Shown: positions 26,412 through 35,667 of the stretch, one piece after another | How the letters are laid out: each line of letters opens with the position of its first letter | Position numbering within the stretch: position 1 is the stretch's first letter | Origin: Deltaproteobacteria bacterium | GTDB lineage: Bacteria > Desulfobacterota > Desulfobulbia > Desulfobulbales > Desulfurivibrionaceae | DNA: 64,000 nucleotides | Assembly: GCA_021802645.1 (NCBI GenBank) | Contig: JAJZRO010000004.1 | Coordinates: forward strand, 62,001-126,000 | Direction of reading: 5' to 3' | Notes under the pieces: model-generated | Database searches by the model: none | What the model was told of the DNA's origin: nothing | What the model saw: the letters and a program-made list of their open reading frames with translations, nothing else | Made by a program: the position numbers and the translations under genes

Positions 26412-27203
26412 TCAAGGCGCGGCTTTGGGCCGCCGGAGCAGCAGGAGGAGGCCGGCGCCGATCATCAGGCTGCTCAGGAGTTGGCCCATGGTGAAGAGAC
26501 CGAAGAGGAAACCAAGCTGGGCGTCGGGCTCGCGGAAGCATTCGACCAGCGTGCGGATCAGGCCGTAACCGATGAGAAAGAGGGCGAGCAGGCTGCCCTG
26601 CCGCCAGCCCCGCCGCCAGTAAGAATTTTTCGCGGTCCACAGCAGCAGGAAGAGCACCACCCCTTCCAGCAGGCTTTCATAGAGTTGCGAGGGATGGCGG
26701 GGCAGCGGGCCGCCCTGGGGAAAGACCATGGCCCAGGGCACGTCGGTGACCCGGCCGAAGAGTTCGCCGTTGATGAAGTTGCCGAGCCGCCCCAGGCCCA
26801 GGCCGATGGGGGTGGTGACGATGTAGACGTCGGCGGTCTGGAGGAAGTCGAGTTTGGCGCGCCGGCAATAGAGGTAGCCGCCCAGCAACAGCCCGACCAG
26901 GGCGCCGTGGAAGGACATGCCGCCTTCCCAGGTGGCCGGGATTTCGGCGGGATGGGCGAAATAGTAGGCCGGGTTGTAAAAGAGCACGTAGCCCAGCCGG
27001 GCGCCGAGCACCAGGCTGACGATGAGGGCGAGGTTGAGGTTGTCCACGTGCTCACCCAGGCGGGTGAGGCGGAACTTGATGACCTGGTGGCGCACCAGGA
27101 GGTAGGAGGCGGAAAAGCCGAGTACGTACATGAGACCGTACCAGCGGACCTGGAGCGGCCCGAGGCGAAGGATGACCGGATCGATGGTGGGATAGGGGAG
27201 CAT
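26412..27203 (-). CDS. lgt: Prolipoprotein diacylglyceryl transferase
   Basis: 263 residues, multi-spanning inner-membrane enzyme that transfers diacylglycerol to the lipobox Cys of prolipoproteins. Conserved pieces are VRWYGLMYVLGF, GGMSFHGALVG, the signature GRLGNFINGELFGR with the essential Arg and Asn, and HPSQLYES. Its substrates in this window include the NodT lipoprotein, the FlgO-family lipoprotein, ApbE and the OB-fold lipoprotein. The ATG at 27201-27203 is the family start (MLPYPTIDPV). It is the first gene of the lgt-M16-rpe operon. Confidence 0.97.
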   Translation of the reverse strand: MLPYPTIDPVILRLGPLQVRWYGLMYVLGFSASYLLVRHQVIKFRLTRLGEHVDNLNLALIVSLVLGARLGYVLFYNPAYYFAHPAEIPATWEGGMSFHGALVGLLLGGYLYCRRAKLDFLQTADVYIVTTPIGLGLGRLGNFINGELFGRVTDVPWAMVFPQGGPLPRHPSQLYESLLEGVVLFLLLWTAKNSYWRRGWRQGSLLALFLIGYGLIRTLVECFREPDAQLGFLFGLFTMGQLLSSLMIGAGLLLLLRRPKAAP

Positions 27204-27320
27204 GGGGTGTGGTCTCTGGTTCTGCCGGCCGCGGGCGGCGGCCGGGCGGTTGTCAAACCGGGGCGAACCCGGTATCATCAGCAAACCCCTCCATGATGCT
27301 CAAAAGCGCGGTATTTGGCA

Positions 27321-28994
27321 ATGAAAATAACCCTGTTTGCGGTCAATGCCCGCTACACCCACTCCGCTCCGGCGCTCTTCTATGTCCGCAACACGCTGGA
27401 GGCCCGGCTGCCCGCCGCGGTCATCCGCCTGCGCCAGCACACCATCAACGACCCCTACCACGAGACCCTGCTCACCCTCGCCGCCGACCAGCCGGACGCC
27501 TTGTTCGTTTCCGCCTATATCTGGAACGCCGCCATCCTGCGCCGGTTGCTCATCGACCTGCGCCAGCTTTTTCCGCAGGTCCCCCTGGTGATCGGCGGGC
27601 CGCAGGCCCCCTGGCTCGGATTGCCGCCCGAACTTTCCGCCACCGTGGTGCATGGCCCGGTGGAGGGGCTGCCGGCGGCCTTTTATGCCGATCTGGTGGA
27701 GGGGCGATTGGCGCCGGCATATCGCGCCGATTGCCTTGCCGCCTTTGCCATGCCCTACCGGGATGAGGATTTTGCCGGCGAACTCCGCCATCGCCAGCTC
27801 TACTACGAATCCGCCCGCGGCTGCCCCTTTGCCTGTTCCTACTGCCTTTCGGCCACCCAGCGCGGGGTGCAGGTTCAGGCGCTTGCCGTGGTGTGCGAGG
27901 AGCTGGCGCAAATTCTCGCCCACCGGCCCGCGGTGCTCCGCTTCGTGGACCGCACCTTCAACGCCGATCCGGCCCGGGCCCTGGCCATCTGGCGGTTTCT
28001 CGCCAGAGAGGCAACGGAGACGGTCTGCCATTTCGAGATCGCGCCCGACCTCTTCACCCCCGCGATGCTCGATTTCCTCCGCACCATACCGCCGGGCCGC
28101 TTCCAGTTCGAGCTCGGCCTGCAATCGACCCACACCCCGACCCTGACCGCCATCAACCGCCGGACGGACCTGGGGCAGGCCTTTGCCAACATCCGGGCGT
28201 TGGCGGCCTTGAACACCATCCATCTCCACCTGGACCTCATCCTCGGCCTGCCCTTTGAGACCAGGGAGAGCTTTCGGCAGTCGTTCAACGACGCCTTTGC
28301 CTTGGCGCCCCACTATCTCCAGATGGGGCTGCTCAAGGTGTTGCCCGGCACTCCCCTGGCGGACCAGGCCGTGGCGTATGGCCTCGTTGCCGAGGTCGAG
28401 CCGCCTTACGCTCTGCTGGCCAACCGCTGGCTCGATCATGCGGCGCTGGCGGAGCTCTTCTGGCTCGGCGAGACCGTGGAGGCCTTCTGCAACAACCGCT
28501 ATTTCCGAGCCTTTTTTAGCTATCTCCGGCAGCAGGCGGCCGATCCCTTTGCCTTCTTTGTGGAACTGCGCGATCGTTGCCAGGCACAGGGGCTTTTCAA
28601 CCGGGCCAGGACCCAGGAGACGCTGAGCGCGGTGCTGGCGGCAGTTGCGGCCACCAAGCAAAACGGTGCGCTGCTGCTGGAGTTGCTGCGCTACGATTGG
28701 CTCGCCTGCGGCCATCGCTTTGTGCCCGCCCACCTGGAACCGCTGCCGCTCAAGGAGACCCGCGACCGGCTCTGGCAGCGGCTGCCTCCCGATTCTCCGC
28801 CCTACTTTACCGCCCGGAGCCGCAGCGAGTTTTTCAAGCGGGCGGTCTTTGCCCCCTTTTCCGGCGTTCTGCTTACGGCGGTGGGCTTTGCCGACCCGCC
28901 GGCCCGCGGCGGGTCGGTCTGCTTCCTGCCCGAACAGGAACAAGGCGTACTGCCGCGCCAGCGGGCCGTGTTGTTCCCCGAAACCAGAGCCTGA
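27321..28994 (+). CDS. B12-binding-domain radical SAM protein with DUF4080
   Basis: 557 residues. Residues 1-~130 resemble a cobalamin-binding domain (ITLFAVNARYTHSAPALFY, VSAYIWNA, PLVIGGPQAPWLG). A radical SAM core follows with CPFACSYC (CX3CX2C), RFVDRTFNADP, FQFELGLQSTHTPTL and LDLILGLPFET, and then the C-terminal DUF4080-type region. Members are thought to carry out methyl transfers or rearrangements, but most are uncharacterised, and I cannot name a substrate. An in-frame TTG two codons upstream is less likely than the ATG at 27321. The next gene starts 61 bases later with a strong ribosome site, so the two may work together. Confidence 0.88.
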   Translation: MKITLFAVNARYTHSAPALFYVRNTLEARLPAAVIRLRQHTINDPYHETLLTLAADQPDALFVSAYIWNAAILRRLLIDLRQLFPQVPLVIGGPQAPWLGLPPELSATVVHGPVEGLPAAFYADLVEGRLAPAYRADCLAAFAMPYRDEDFAGELRHRQLYYESARGCPFACSYCLSATQRGVQVQALAVVCEELAQILAHRPAVLRFVDRTFNADPARALAIWRFLAREATETVCHFEIAPDLFTPAMLDFLRTIPPGRFQFELGLQSTHTPTLTAINRRTDLGQAFANIRALAALNTIHLHLDLILGLPFETRESFRQSFNDAFALAPHYLQMGLLKVLPGTPLADQAVAYGLVAEVEPPYALLANRWLDHAALAELFWLGETVEAFCNNRYFRAFFSYLRQQAADPFAFFVELRDRCQAQGLFNRARTQETLSAVLAAVAATKQNGALLLELLRYDWLACGHRFVPAHLEPLPLKETRDRLWQRLPPDSPPYFTARSRSEFFKRAVFAPFSGVLLTAVGFADPPARGGSVCFLPEQEQGVLPRQRAVLFPETRA

Positions 28995-29055
28995 CTTTCT
29001 ACTCGCGAGTGGTTACTGTGTAGGAAAGCGGGAAATATCCCGCAGGGAGGGTACA

Positions 29056-29841
29056 ATGCCGCGCACCGTCGATTATGCCAAACTGATCGAGTTTGTCGCC
29101 GACCGCCGCAAGGTACACGGCGGTTATGGCGCCACCCACGAACTGCCGGCCACGGTGGAGGATACCTACCAGGCGGTGGGGCTGCTGGCGGCCGTCGCCG
29201 CCTTTGCCGAGCCGGAGGTGGCGCCGGCCACCGACGAGGCTCTGGCCGCCTATCTGCAACGGGTGGAGAACCGGCCGTGGCTGGGGTTGATTACCACCTT
29301 CCAGCTCCTGGCCACCAGCCGGCGGCTCGGCCTGCCGGTGGATGCGGCCCGGGTGCGGGCCTATGCCGAGGCGGCCCTGGCGACGGCGCCGTCGCTTGAA
29401 ACCAGCTACTATGTCGCCCGCTTGGCCCATGAGGTGATGGATGGTGCGGTGGGGGAGTGGCTGGGGCCGGCTCCGGTCCTTGTCCTGCCGGAACGCCGGG
29501 GCGTCGATCAGGTGCGGATGCTGCTCACTCTCAAGGCCCTGCTGGGCCAGCCGGTGGCGGCGGCAGCGGAACTGGCCGATTGGCTCCGGCAGAGTCAGAA
29601 CGGCGATGGCGGCTTCGGCTTCTTTCCCGGCACCACCTCGTTCATCGAGAACTGCCACAGTGCCCTGGCGGCCCTGGCCCTGTTGGGTGCGAAGCCGGCC
29701 GAGCCGGCGGTGGCGCGCGCCTTTGTCGTCTCCTGCCAGACCGGTTTCGGCGGCTTTGCCCGCAACCCCGGCGCCGCCCCCTTCCTCGACGCGAGCTGGC
29801 ACGCCATCCGCGCCCTGGAGCTGCTGGATGCGATGGCCTAG
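29056..29841 (+). CDS. Prenyltransferase/squalene-cyclase-repeat protein
   Basis: 261 residues. The alpha/alpha toroid repeats appear as ENRPWLGLITTFQLL, QSQNGDGGFGFFPGTTSF and QTGFGGFARNPGAAPFLDA, the QxxxGGF-type repeats of prenyltransferase beta subunits and squalene cyclases. It is about half the length of a squalene-hopene cyclase and lacks a DxDD motif, so it is unlikely to cyclise triterpenes alone. CAGGGAGG stands before the ATG at 29056. It overlaps the stop of the convergent alcohol dehydrogenase gene by 4 bases. The function is unknown; the neighbouring B12-radical SAM gene is a possible partner. Confidence 0.75.
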   Translation: MPRTVDYAKLIEFVADRRKVHGGYGATHELPATVEDTYQAVGLLAAVAAFAEPEVAPATDEALAAYLQRVENRPWLGLITTFQLLATSRRLGLPVDAARVRAYAEAALATAPSLETSYYVARLAHEVMDGAVGEWLGPAPVLVLPERRGVDQVRMLLTLKALLGQPVAAAAELADWLRQSQNGDGGFGFFPGTTSFIENCHSALAALALLGAKPAEPAVARAFVVSCQTGFGGFARNPGAAPFLDASWHAIRALELLDAMA

Positions 29842-30983
29842 ATTGCCAGTTGCAGAATCTCGGCGATGGCAGCCGGGGTGTAAAGGTCGGCGATGCCCCA
29901 CTGCCGGGCCAGGCCGTGGGCGTTCTCGCTGATCAGCGGGATATCGCCGGCCGGAATCCCCGCCTCGCCCAAGCGCACCGGCGCCTTGATCTGGCGGAAC
30001 CAATCCTCCAAGGCCTTGATCCCCGCCTCCGGCGTCGGCAGCCCAAAGAGTTCCTGGCTGAAGCGGAGGAACTGTTCGGGATTTTTGCCATGGTACCAGC
30101 GCATCCAGGCCGGCACCACGATGGCAAGCCCGGCGCCGTGCGGGATGTTGTAGAGGGCGGAAAGCGAGTGCTCGATCATGTGGTTGGGGAAGGAGTAGGG
30201 GCCGATGCCGGCCGGGGTGAGGCCGTTCAAGGCGAGGGTGGCGGCCCACATGAAGGAGGCGCGCGCCTCGGCGTGGTTCGGGTTTTCGAGAATGCGATCG
30301 GTGGTCTCCATCACCGTTTTGACGATGCTCTCCACCAGCCGATCCTGCAAGCGGGTGCCTGTCTTTTTGGTGCAGTAGCCTTCGAGCACATGGGTGATGG
30401 CGTCCACCGCGCTGTAGGCGGTGTAGTCCGGCGGCACCGTGTGGGTGAGCACCGGATTCAGGATCGAGACCCGCGGGTGGACATGGATGGAGGCGATATT
30501 GTATTTCTGTTTGGTCGCCTCGTTGGTGAGGACCGAGTTTTTGTTCATCTCGCTGCCGGTGGCGGCGATGGTCATGATGGAGAAGACCGGCAGCGCGGCG
30601 GTGACCTCGCGGCCCGTGTAAAATTCCCAGAGATCGATGTCAGTCGCCGCGCCCACCGCGATGGCCTTGGCCTCGTCGAGGACCGAGCCGCCGCCCACCG
30701 CCAGGATCGCCGCCACTGCCTCCTTTTTCGCCAGCGCCACCCCCTGGCGGGCATGGGAGAGCACCGGGTTGGAAACCACCCCGTCGAGGGCGACAAAGGC
30801 GACCCCGGCCTTGGCCAGGCTGGCGGATACGCGATCGAGGAGCCCGCTTTTCTTGGCCGACCCCTGGCCGGAGAGCAGCAGCACCCTGGCAACGCCGGCG
30901 GCCTTGATTTCGGGACCGATCTGGTGTTCGGTGTCGGCGCCGAAGATGATCTTGGTGGGGTTGTGGAAGGTGAAGTCGTACAT
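29838..30983 (-). CDS. Iron-containing alcohol dehydrogenase
   Basis: 381 residues of the Fe-ADH (group III, butanol dehydrogenase-like) family: MYDFTFHNPTKIIFGADTE, RVLLLSGQGSAKKSGL, VAAILAVGGGSVLDEAKAIA for NAD(P) binding, and metal ligands in DAITHVLEGYCTKK, FPNHMIEHSLSALYNIPHGAG and the following WMRWYH. It likely reduces an aldehyde or oxidises an alcohol in fermentation or alcohol use. The start at 30981-30983 follows GGAGGTCCGCC. It is monocistronic. Confidence 0.93.
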   Translation of the reverse strand: MYDFTFHNPTKIIFGADTEHQIGPEIKAAGVARVLLLSGQGSAKKSGLLDRVSASLAKAGVAFVALDGVVSNPVLSHARQGVALAKKEAVAAILAVGGGSVLDEAKAIAVGAATDIDLWEFYTGREVTAALPVFSIMTIAATGSEMNKNSVLTNEATKQKYNIASIHVHPRVSILNPVLTHTVPPDYTAYSAVDAITHVLEGYCTKKTGTRLQDRLVESIVKTVMETTDRILENPNHAEARASFMWAATLALNGLTPAGIGPYSFPNHMIEHSLSALYNIPHGAGLAIVVPAWMRWYHGKNPEQFLRFSQELFGLPTPEAGIKALEDWFRQIKAPVRLGEAGIPAGDIPLISENAHGLARQWGIADLYTPAAIAEILQLAI

Positions 30984-31094
30984 GGCGGACCTCCTGTCAA
31001 GTTTTGCCGGCGGACGACCGAAAAGGCGAAAAAAGGGGTAGTCCGACGTTGGTCGCATCATGGCGGCTCCTCTTCCTCCACGCAAGGGAAAAGT

Positions 31095-31406
31095 ATGCAC
31101 CGTCCGCTCCGCTCCGCAGGCCTGTTGGCCCTACTCCTCCTCTGGGCGACCTCCCCTGCCATGGCCGCCACCGCCGAGGCCGCCCGCTATGGCCTGGGCG
31201 AGCCGGAGCCCTTGGATAGCACGGGCGACCAGCCGCCGGCCGCCGCCCTTGCAGCCAGTCCCGCGCTCGCTCCCGCCAGCCCGAAGGTCGAGAAGGCGGA
31301 CCAACCCTTCCGCATCCGTCTTGCCGGGGCGCCGCGCCCGTCGTCGCCCGTCGCCACGGGCAGCTCCTCTCCCGCCGGCCTGCGCTATCATCCTGCCGAT
31401 CACTGA
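31095..31406 (+). CDS. Small secreted hypothetical protein
   Basis: 103 residues: a clear signal peptide (LLALLLLWATSPAMA), then a Pro/Ala/Ser-rich, probably disordered chain (ALAPASPKVEKADQPFRIRL) ending LRYHPADH. There are no domains. AAGGGAAAAGT precedes the ATG. It is not recognised. The rich Ala/Pro composition is also what GC-rich DNA yields by chance, so the main support is the signal peptide. Confidence 0.45.
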   Translation: MHRPLRSAGLLALLLLWATSPAMAATAEAARYGLGEPEPLDSTGDQPPAAALAASPALAPASPKVEKADQPFRIRLAGAPRPSSPVATGSSSPAGLRYHPADH

Positions 31407-31496
31407 GCCCTCTGCTTTTCTGGTTGCTGTTTTGCCGCGCTGATCGTCCCGCCATCCCGCCGTGGTGGCCTGTGTCGCCCGGCCCGCAAAAAGTAC

Positions 31497-31535
31497 TTGA
31501 CGAATCCAAACGGATATTTCAAATTCATATTTGAA
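31497..31535 (+). promoter_or_regulatory. Promoter and TetR-type operator of the MacAB-NodT efflux operon
   Basis: TTGACG at 31497-31502 is a -35 candidate. A palindrome TTCAAA-N6-TTTGAA occupies 31518-31535, where the -10 element should be, and lies 20 bases before the TetR start codon. A repressor bound there would block transcription, the classic autoregulatory layout. Confidence 0.6.
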
Positions 31536-31554
31536 CTAAGCGGAGACGGATGGT

Positions 31555-32265
31555 ATGCGGAAACGACGGAGCGATGGCCAGGAGACCAGCGAACAGCTGT
31601 TGGTCGCGGCCAGCGAGGTGTTTGCCGCCAAGGGCTTCCGGGCGGCGACCATCGCGGAGATCTGCAAACGGGCCAAGATCAATACCGCCGCCGCCAGTTA
31701 CCACTTCGGCGGCAAGGCGGCCCTCTATGTGGCGAGCTGGCGCTATGCCTTCGAGCGCTCGTTGCGCAACTATCCGCCGGATGGCGGCGTCTCTTCCGCT
31801 GCCCCGCCGGAGGAGCGCCTGCGCGGCCGCATCCTCTCGCTCATGCGCCGCATCCTCGACCCGCAAAGCCACGTGTTTGATATCGCCCATACCGAGATGG
31901 TCAGCCCGACCGGCCTGTTGGCGGAAACCATCCGGCAGTCCACCGGGCCCATCTTTCAGGGGCTCAATGAACTGATCCGCGAGCTGCTGGGGCCGGCTGC
32001 CTCCGAACAGCAGGTCCGCCTTTGTCAGATGAGCATCCACGCCCAATGTTTCGGCCCGCTGCTGCGGGAACGGCGGCGCAAAATGGCGCCACCCGAGCGA
32101 TTGCCGCCGGGGCCGGAACCGGTGCTGGACGAGGTAGAGGTGCTGGCCGACCATGTGACCCGTTTCAGCCTGGCCGGCATCCGGGAACTCCGGCAGGCAC
32201 CGGCAGGGAAGGCCTCCCCGCTGCGCGAAGCCCCACAGAGAAAATGTTCAAGAGGTCCGGCATGA
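31555..32265 (+). CDS. TetR-family repressor (CecR/DUF1956 C-terminal domain type)
   Basis: 236 residues. The N-terminal helix-turn-helix is typical (LLVAASEVFAAKGFRAATIA, ICKRAKINTAAASYHFGGKA), followed by a DUF1956-like ligand domain (RMRRILD region, FDIAHTEMVSPTGLLAETI). It probably controls its own efflux operon: the macA start codon overlaps its stop (ATGA) and a palindrome lies over the promoter. It is paralogous to the TetR at 41457-42095, which ends the second efflux operon. Confidence 0.92.
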   Translation: MRKRRSDGQETSEQLLVAASEVFAAKGFRAATIAEICKRAKINTAAASYHFGGKAALYVASWRYAFERSLRNYPPDGGVSSAAPPEERLRGRILSLMRRILDPQSHVFDIAHTEMVSPTGLLAETIRQSTGPIFQGLNELIRELLGPAASEQQVRLCQMSIHAQCFGPLLRERRRKMAPPERLPPGPEPVLDEVEVLADHVTRFSLAGIRELRQAPAGKASPLREAPQRKCSRGPA

Positions 32266-33575
32266 AAAAACCACCCCTGAAGCTGTTGGTGCCCGTGGCG
32301 TTGCTGGTGATGGTAGCCGTCGCGGTGTGGCAATGGCGGCATCAGCACAATGGCATTCCCCAGTTCCGCACCGCCGCGGTGACCCGCGGCGACCTCATGG
32401 TCACCATCAATGCCACCGGCACCGTGGAGCCGGAGGAGGTGATCGATGTCGGCGCCCAGGTGGCCGGCCGCATCGTCGCCTTTGGCCAGGATGCCAAGGG
32501 TGGCACCGTGGACTACGGTTCGCCGGTGAAGGCCGGCATGGTGCTGGCCCGCATCGATGATTCGCTCTATGCCGCCGACGTGGCCTCGGCCAAGGCACAG
32601 CTCGTCTCCGCCAAGGCCGGGTTGCAGAAGGCCGAGGCCGATCTCTTCAAGGCGACCCAGGATTGGAAGCGGGCCCAGCAGCTTGGCCCCTCCGAGGCCC
32701 TTTCCCAGAGCAGCTACGATACCTACCACTCCACCTATAAGACCGCGGTGGCCCAGGTGGCGGTGAGCAAGGCCGCCATCGGCCAGGCCGAGGCCGCCTT
32801 CCAGCGCGCCCAACGCAACCTCGGCTACTGCACCATCACCTCGCCGGTGGACGGCATGATCATCGACCGCCGGGTCAACATCGGCCAGACCGTGGTGGCC
32901 AGCCTCAACGCCCCCAGCCTCTTCCTGCTCGCCAAGGATCTTACCCGCATCCAGGTCTGGGTGGCGGTGAACGAGGCGGATATCGGCCGCATCCATCCCG
33001 GCATGCCGGTGCACTTTACGGTGGATGCCTTCCCCGGCGAGACCTTCCGGGGCGAAGTCGGCAAGATCCGCCTCAATGCCGCGATGAACCAGAACGTGGT
33101 CACCTACACCGTGGAAATCCGCACCGACAACCAGAATGGTCGGCTGCTGCCCTATCTCACCGCCAATGTCGAGTTCGAACTGGAGCACAGCGTCAACGTG
33201 CTGCTGGTGCCCAACGCGGCCCTGCGCTGGATGCCGACTGACCCACAGCAGGTAGCGCCGCAGTTCCGTGCCCTGCTTGCCGCCAAGGAAAAGGGCGGCC
33301 GTCCTGGCCAGGAAGAGGGCGGGCCAAAGAAGGACGCCGGAATGATTCGGAGCAAGCGGCTCTGGCTGCTGGAGGGGAATCAGGTGCGGCCGCTCATGGT
33401 GCAGGTCGGCCAGAGCGACGGTCAGTTTACCGCGGTGAGCGGCGACGGCCTGCAGGAAGGGTTGCAGGTAGTCACCGGCATCCGGCCGCAAGGGGCGGCT
33501 GGCGGCCAACAAGGCGGCAATCCCTTTACGCCGAGCTTTGCCCGCGGCGGCCGTCAGAACCAACGTTCGCAATAG
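32262..33575 (+). CDS. macA: MacA-like periplasmic adaptor (membrane fusion protein)
   Basis: 437 residues. One N-terminal membrane anchor (LLVPVALLVMVAVAVW) precedes lipoyl/barrel-sandwich halves (GTVEPEEVIDVGAQVAGRI, YCTITSPVDGMIIDRRVNIG) flanking a coiled-coil hairpin (about 110-190), then beta-barrel and membrane-proximal domains (VEFELEHSVNVLLVPNAAL). It joins the MacB ABC transporter to the outer-membrane channel to export macrolides, peptides or heme-like compounds. I start at the ATG 32262, which has AAGAGG at good distance and overlaps the tetR stop. The Gln/Gly-rich tail has no counterpart in E. coli MacA. Confidence 0.93.
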   Translation: MKKPPLKLLVPVALLVMVAVAVWQWRHQHNGIPQFRTAAVTRGDLMVTINATGTVEPEEVIDVGAQVAGRIVAFGQDAKGGTVDYGSPVKAGMVLARIDDSLYAADVASAKAQLVSAKAGLQKAEADLFKATQDWKRAQQLGPSEALSQSSYDTYHSTYKTAVAQVAVSKAAIGQAEAAFQRAQRNLGYCTITSPVDGMIIDRRVNIGQTVVASLNAPSLFLLAKDLTRIQVWVAVNEADIGRIHPGMPVHFTVDAFPGETFRGEVGKIRLNAAMNQNVVTYTVEIRTDNQNGRLLPYLTANVEFELEHSVNVLLVPNAALRWMPTDPQQVAPQFRALLAAKEKGGRPGQEEGGPKKDAGMIRSKRLWLLEGNQVRPLMVQVGQSDGQFTAVSGDGLQEGLQVVTGIRPQGAAGGQQGGNPFTPSFARGGRQNQRSQ

Positions 33576-33586
33576 GACTTGTCAGG

Positions 33587-34293
<707 letters not shown>

Positions 34294-34297
<4 letters not shown>

Positions 34298-35667
34298 CCT
34301 CCTATACCGTGGCCCGCACCGCCTTTCGCGCCTTGCGGCGCAACCCCATGCGCGCCATGCTCACCACCCTTGGCATCGTCATCGGGGTGGGTGCGGTGAT
34401 CGCCATGATGGAGATCGGCGCCGGTTCCTCGGCCGCCTTGCAGAAGAGCATCGCCAGCATGGGCGCCAATGTCCTGGTGATCCACCCCGGCGCCGCCTCG
34501 AGCGGCGGGGTGACCTTCGGCGCCGGCAGCGCCACCACCCTGACCCCGGAGGACTGCGAGGCGATCCAGCGCGAGTGTCCGGCGGTGCGTTATGCCGCGC
34601 CGATGGTGCGGGCCCGCACCCAGGTGGTTTACGGTAGCCGCAACTGGATTCCCACCTATATTTACGGCACCACCCCGATCTATCTCGAGGTGCAGAACTG
34701 GGGGGCGTTGGCCGAGGGCGAGCCCTTCAGCGACCGCGACGTCATGAACGCCAACAAGGTCTGCCTGCTGGGCCAGACCCTGGTGCGCGAACTCTTCGAG
34801 GGCGCCTCGCCGGTGGGCAAGGAGGTCCGCATCCAGAACGTCGCCTTCCGGGTAGTGGGGGTGCTGCCGGCCAAGGGCGCCAACATGATGGGGCTCGATC
34901 AGGACGATATCGTCCTGGCCCCCTGGACCTCGATCAAATACCGGGTGACCGGCTCCTCGCTGAGCAGTGGCAGCAGTAGCGCCAGCAGTAGCAGTACCAG
35001 CAGCGACACGGTGAATACCTTAAACAACCTCTATCCCGGCAGCAGCGACCTGTATCCGGACCGTTCGACGGTCCAGGCCGCCGACCAGCCGCTGCCGGTG
35101 CGCTTCGAGAACATCGACCAGATCATGGCCACTGCGCAAAGTGCCACGGAAATCGAGACCGCCATCAGCCAGATCACCACGCTATTGCGCGAACGTCACC
35201 ATATCCGCCCCAATGAGGACGAGGATTTCAATATTCGCGACCTGACCGAGCTGACCAAGATGCTGACCTCCACCACCACCCTGATGACCAATCTGCTGTT
35301 GGCCGTGGCGATGATCTCGCTGGTGGTGGGCGGGGTGGGAATCATGAACATCATGCTGGTGTCGGTCACCGAACGCACGCGGGAGATCGGCCTGCGCATG
35401 GCGGTGGGCGCCCGGGCTCGCGATATTTTGCGGCAGTTCCTGGTGGAATCGGTGGTGCTCTGCCTGGTGGGCGGGGCGCTGGGTATCGTCTTGGGCCACG
35501 GCGGTTCGCTGCTGGTACGCCTGCTCTTGCACTGGCCGGTGGCCACCTCGCCGATGGCCATCGCCGCGGCGGTGCTGGTCTCGGCCTCCGTCGGCATGGT
35601 TTTCGGTTTCTATCCGGCCTGGAAGGCCTCGAAACTCGACCCCATCGAGGCGTTGCGTTATGAATGA
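34294..35667 (+). CDS. MacB-like ABC transporter permease with a Ser-rich insertion
   Basis: 457 residues. TM1 (MLTTLGIVIGVGAVIAMMEI) is followed by a large periplasmic MacB_PCD domain, and three C-terminal TM helices belong to the FtsX-like domain (LLLAVAMISLVVGGVGIMNIM, SVTERTREIGLRMAVGARARD, MVFGFYPAWKASKLDPIEALR). Near residues 224-243 the periplasmic domain carries a run of Ser with Gly, Ala and Thr (SSLSSGSSSASSSSTSSD), coded partly by AGCAGT repeats; this is not usual for MacB and is probably a flexible loop. It acts with the ATPase, MacA and the NodT channel. Confidence 0.93.

Noticed and set aside
24391-26568. 725-codon open frame on the plus strand, antisense to the M16 peptidase gene
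   Set aside because: Long antisense frames are expected in GC-rich coding DNA. The peptide is Gly/Gln/Arg/His-rich with no domain, whereas the minus strand encodes a complete M16 protein.
34960-35020. Possible CRISPR or tandem-repeat array
   Set aside because: The repeats are Ser codons inside the MacB permease frame; there are no spaced repeats or cas genes.
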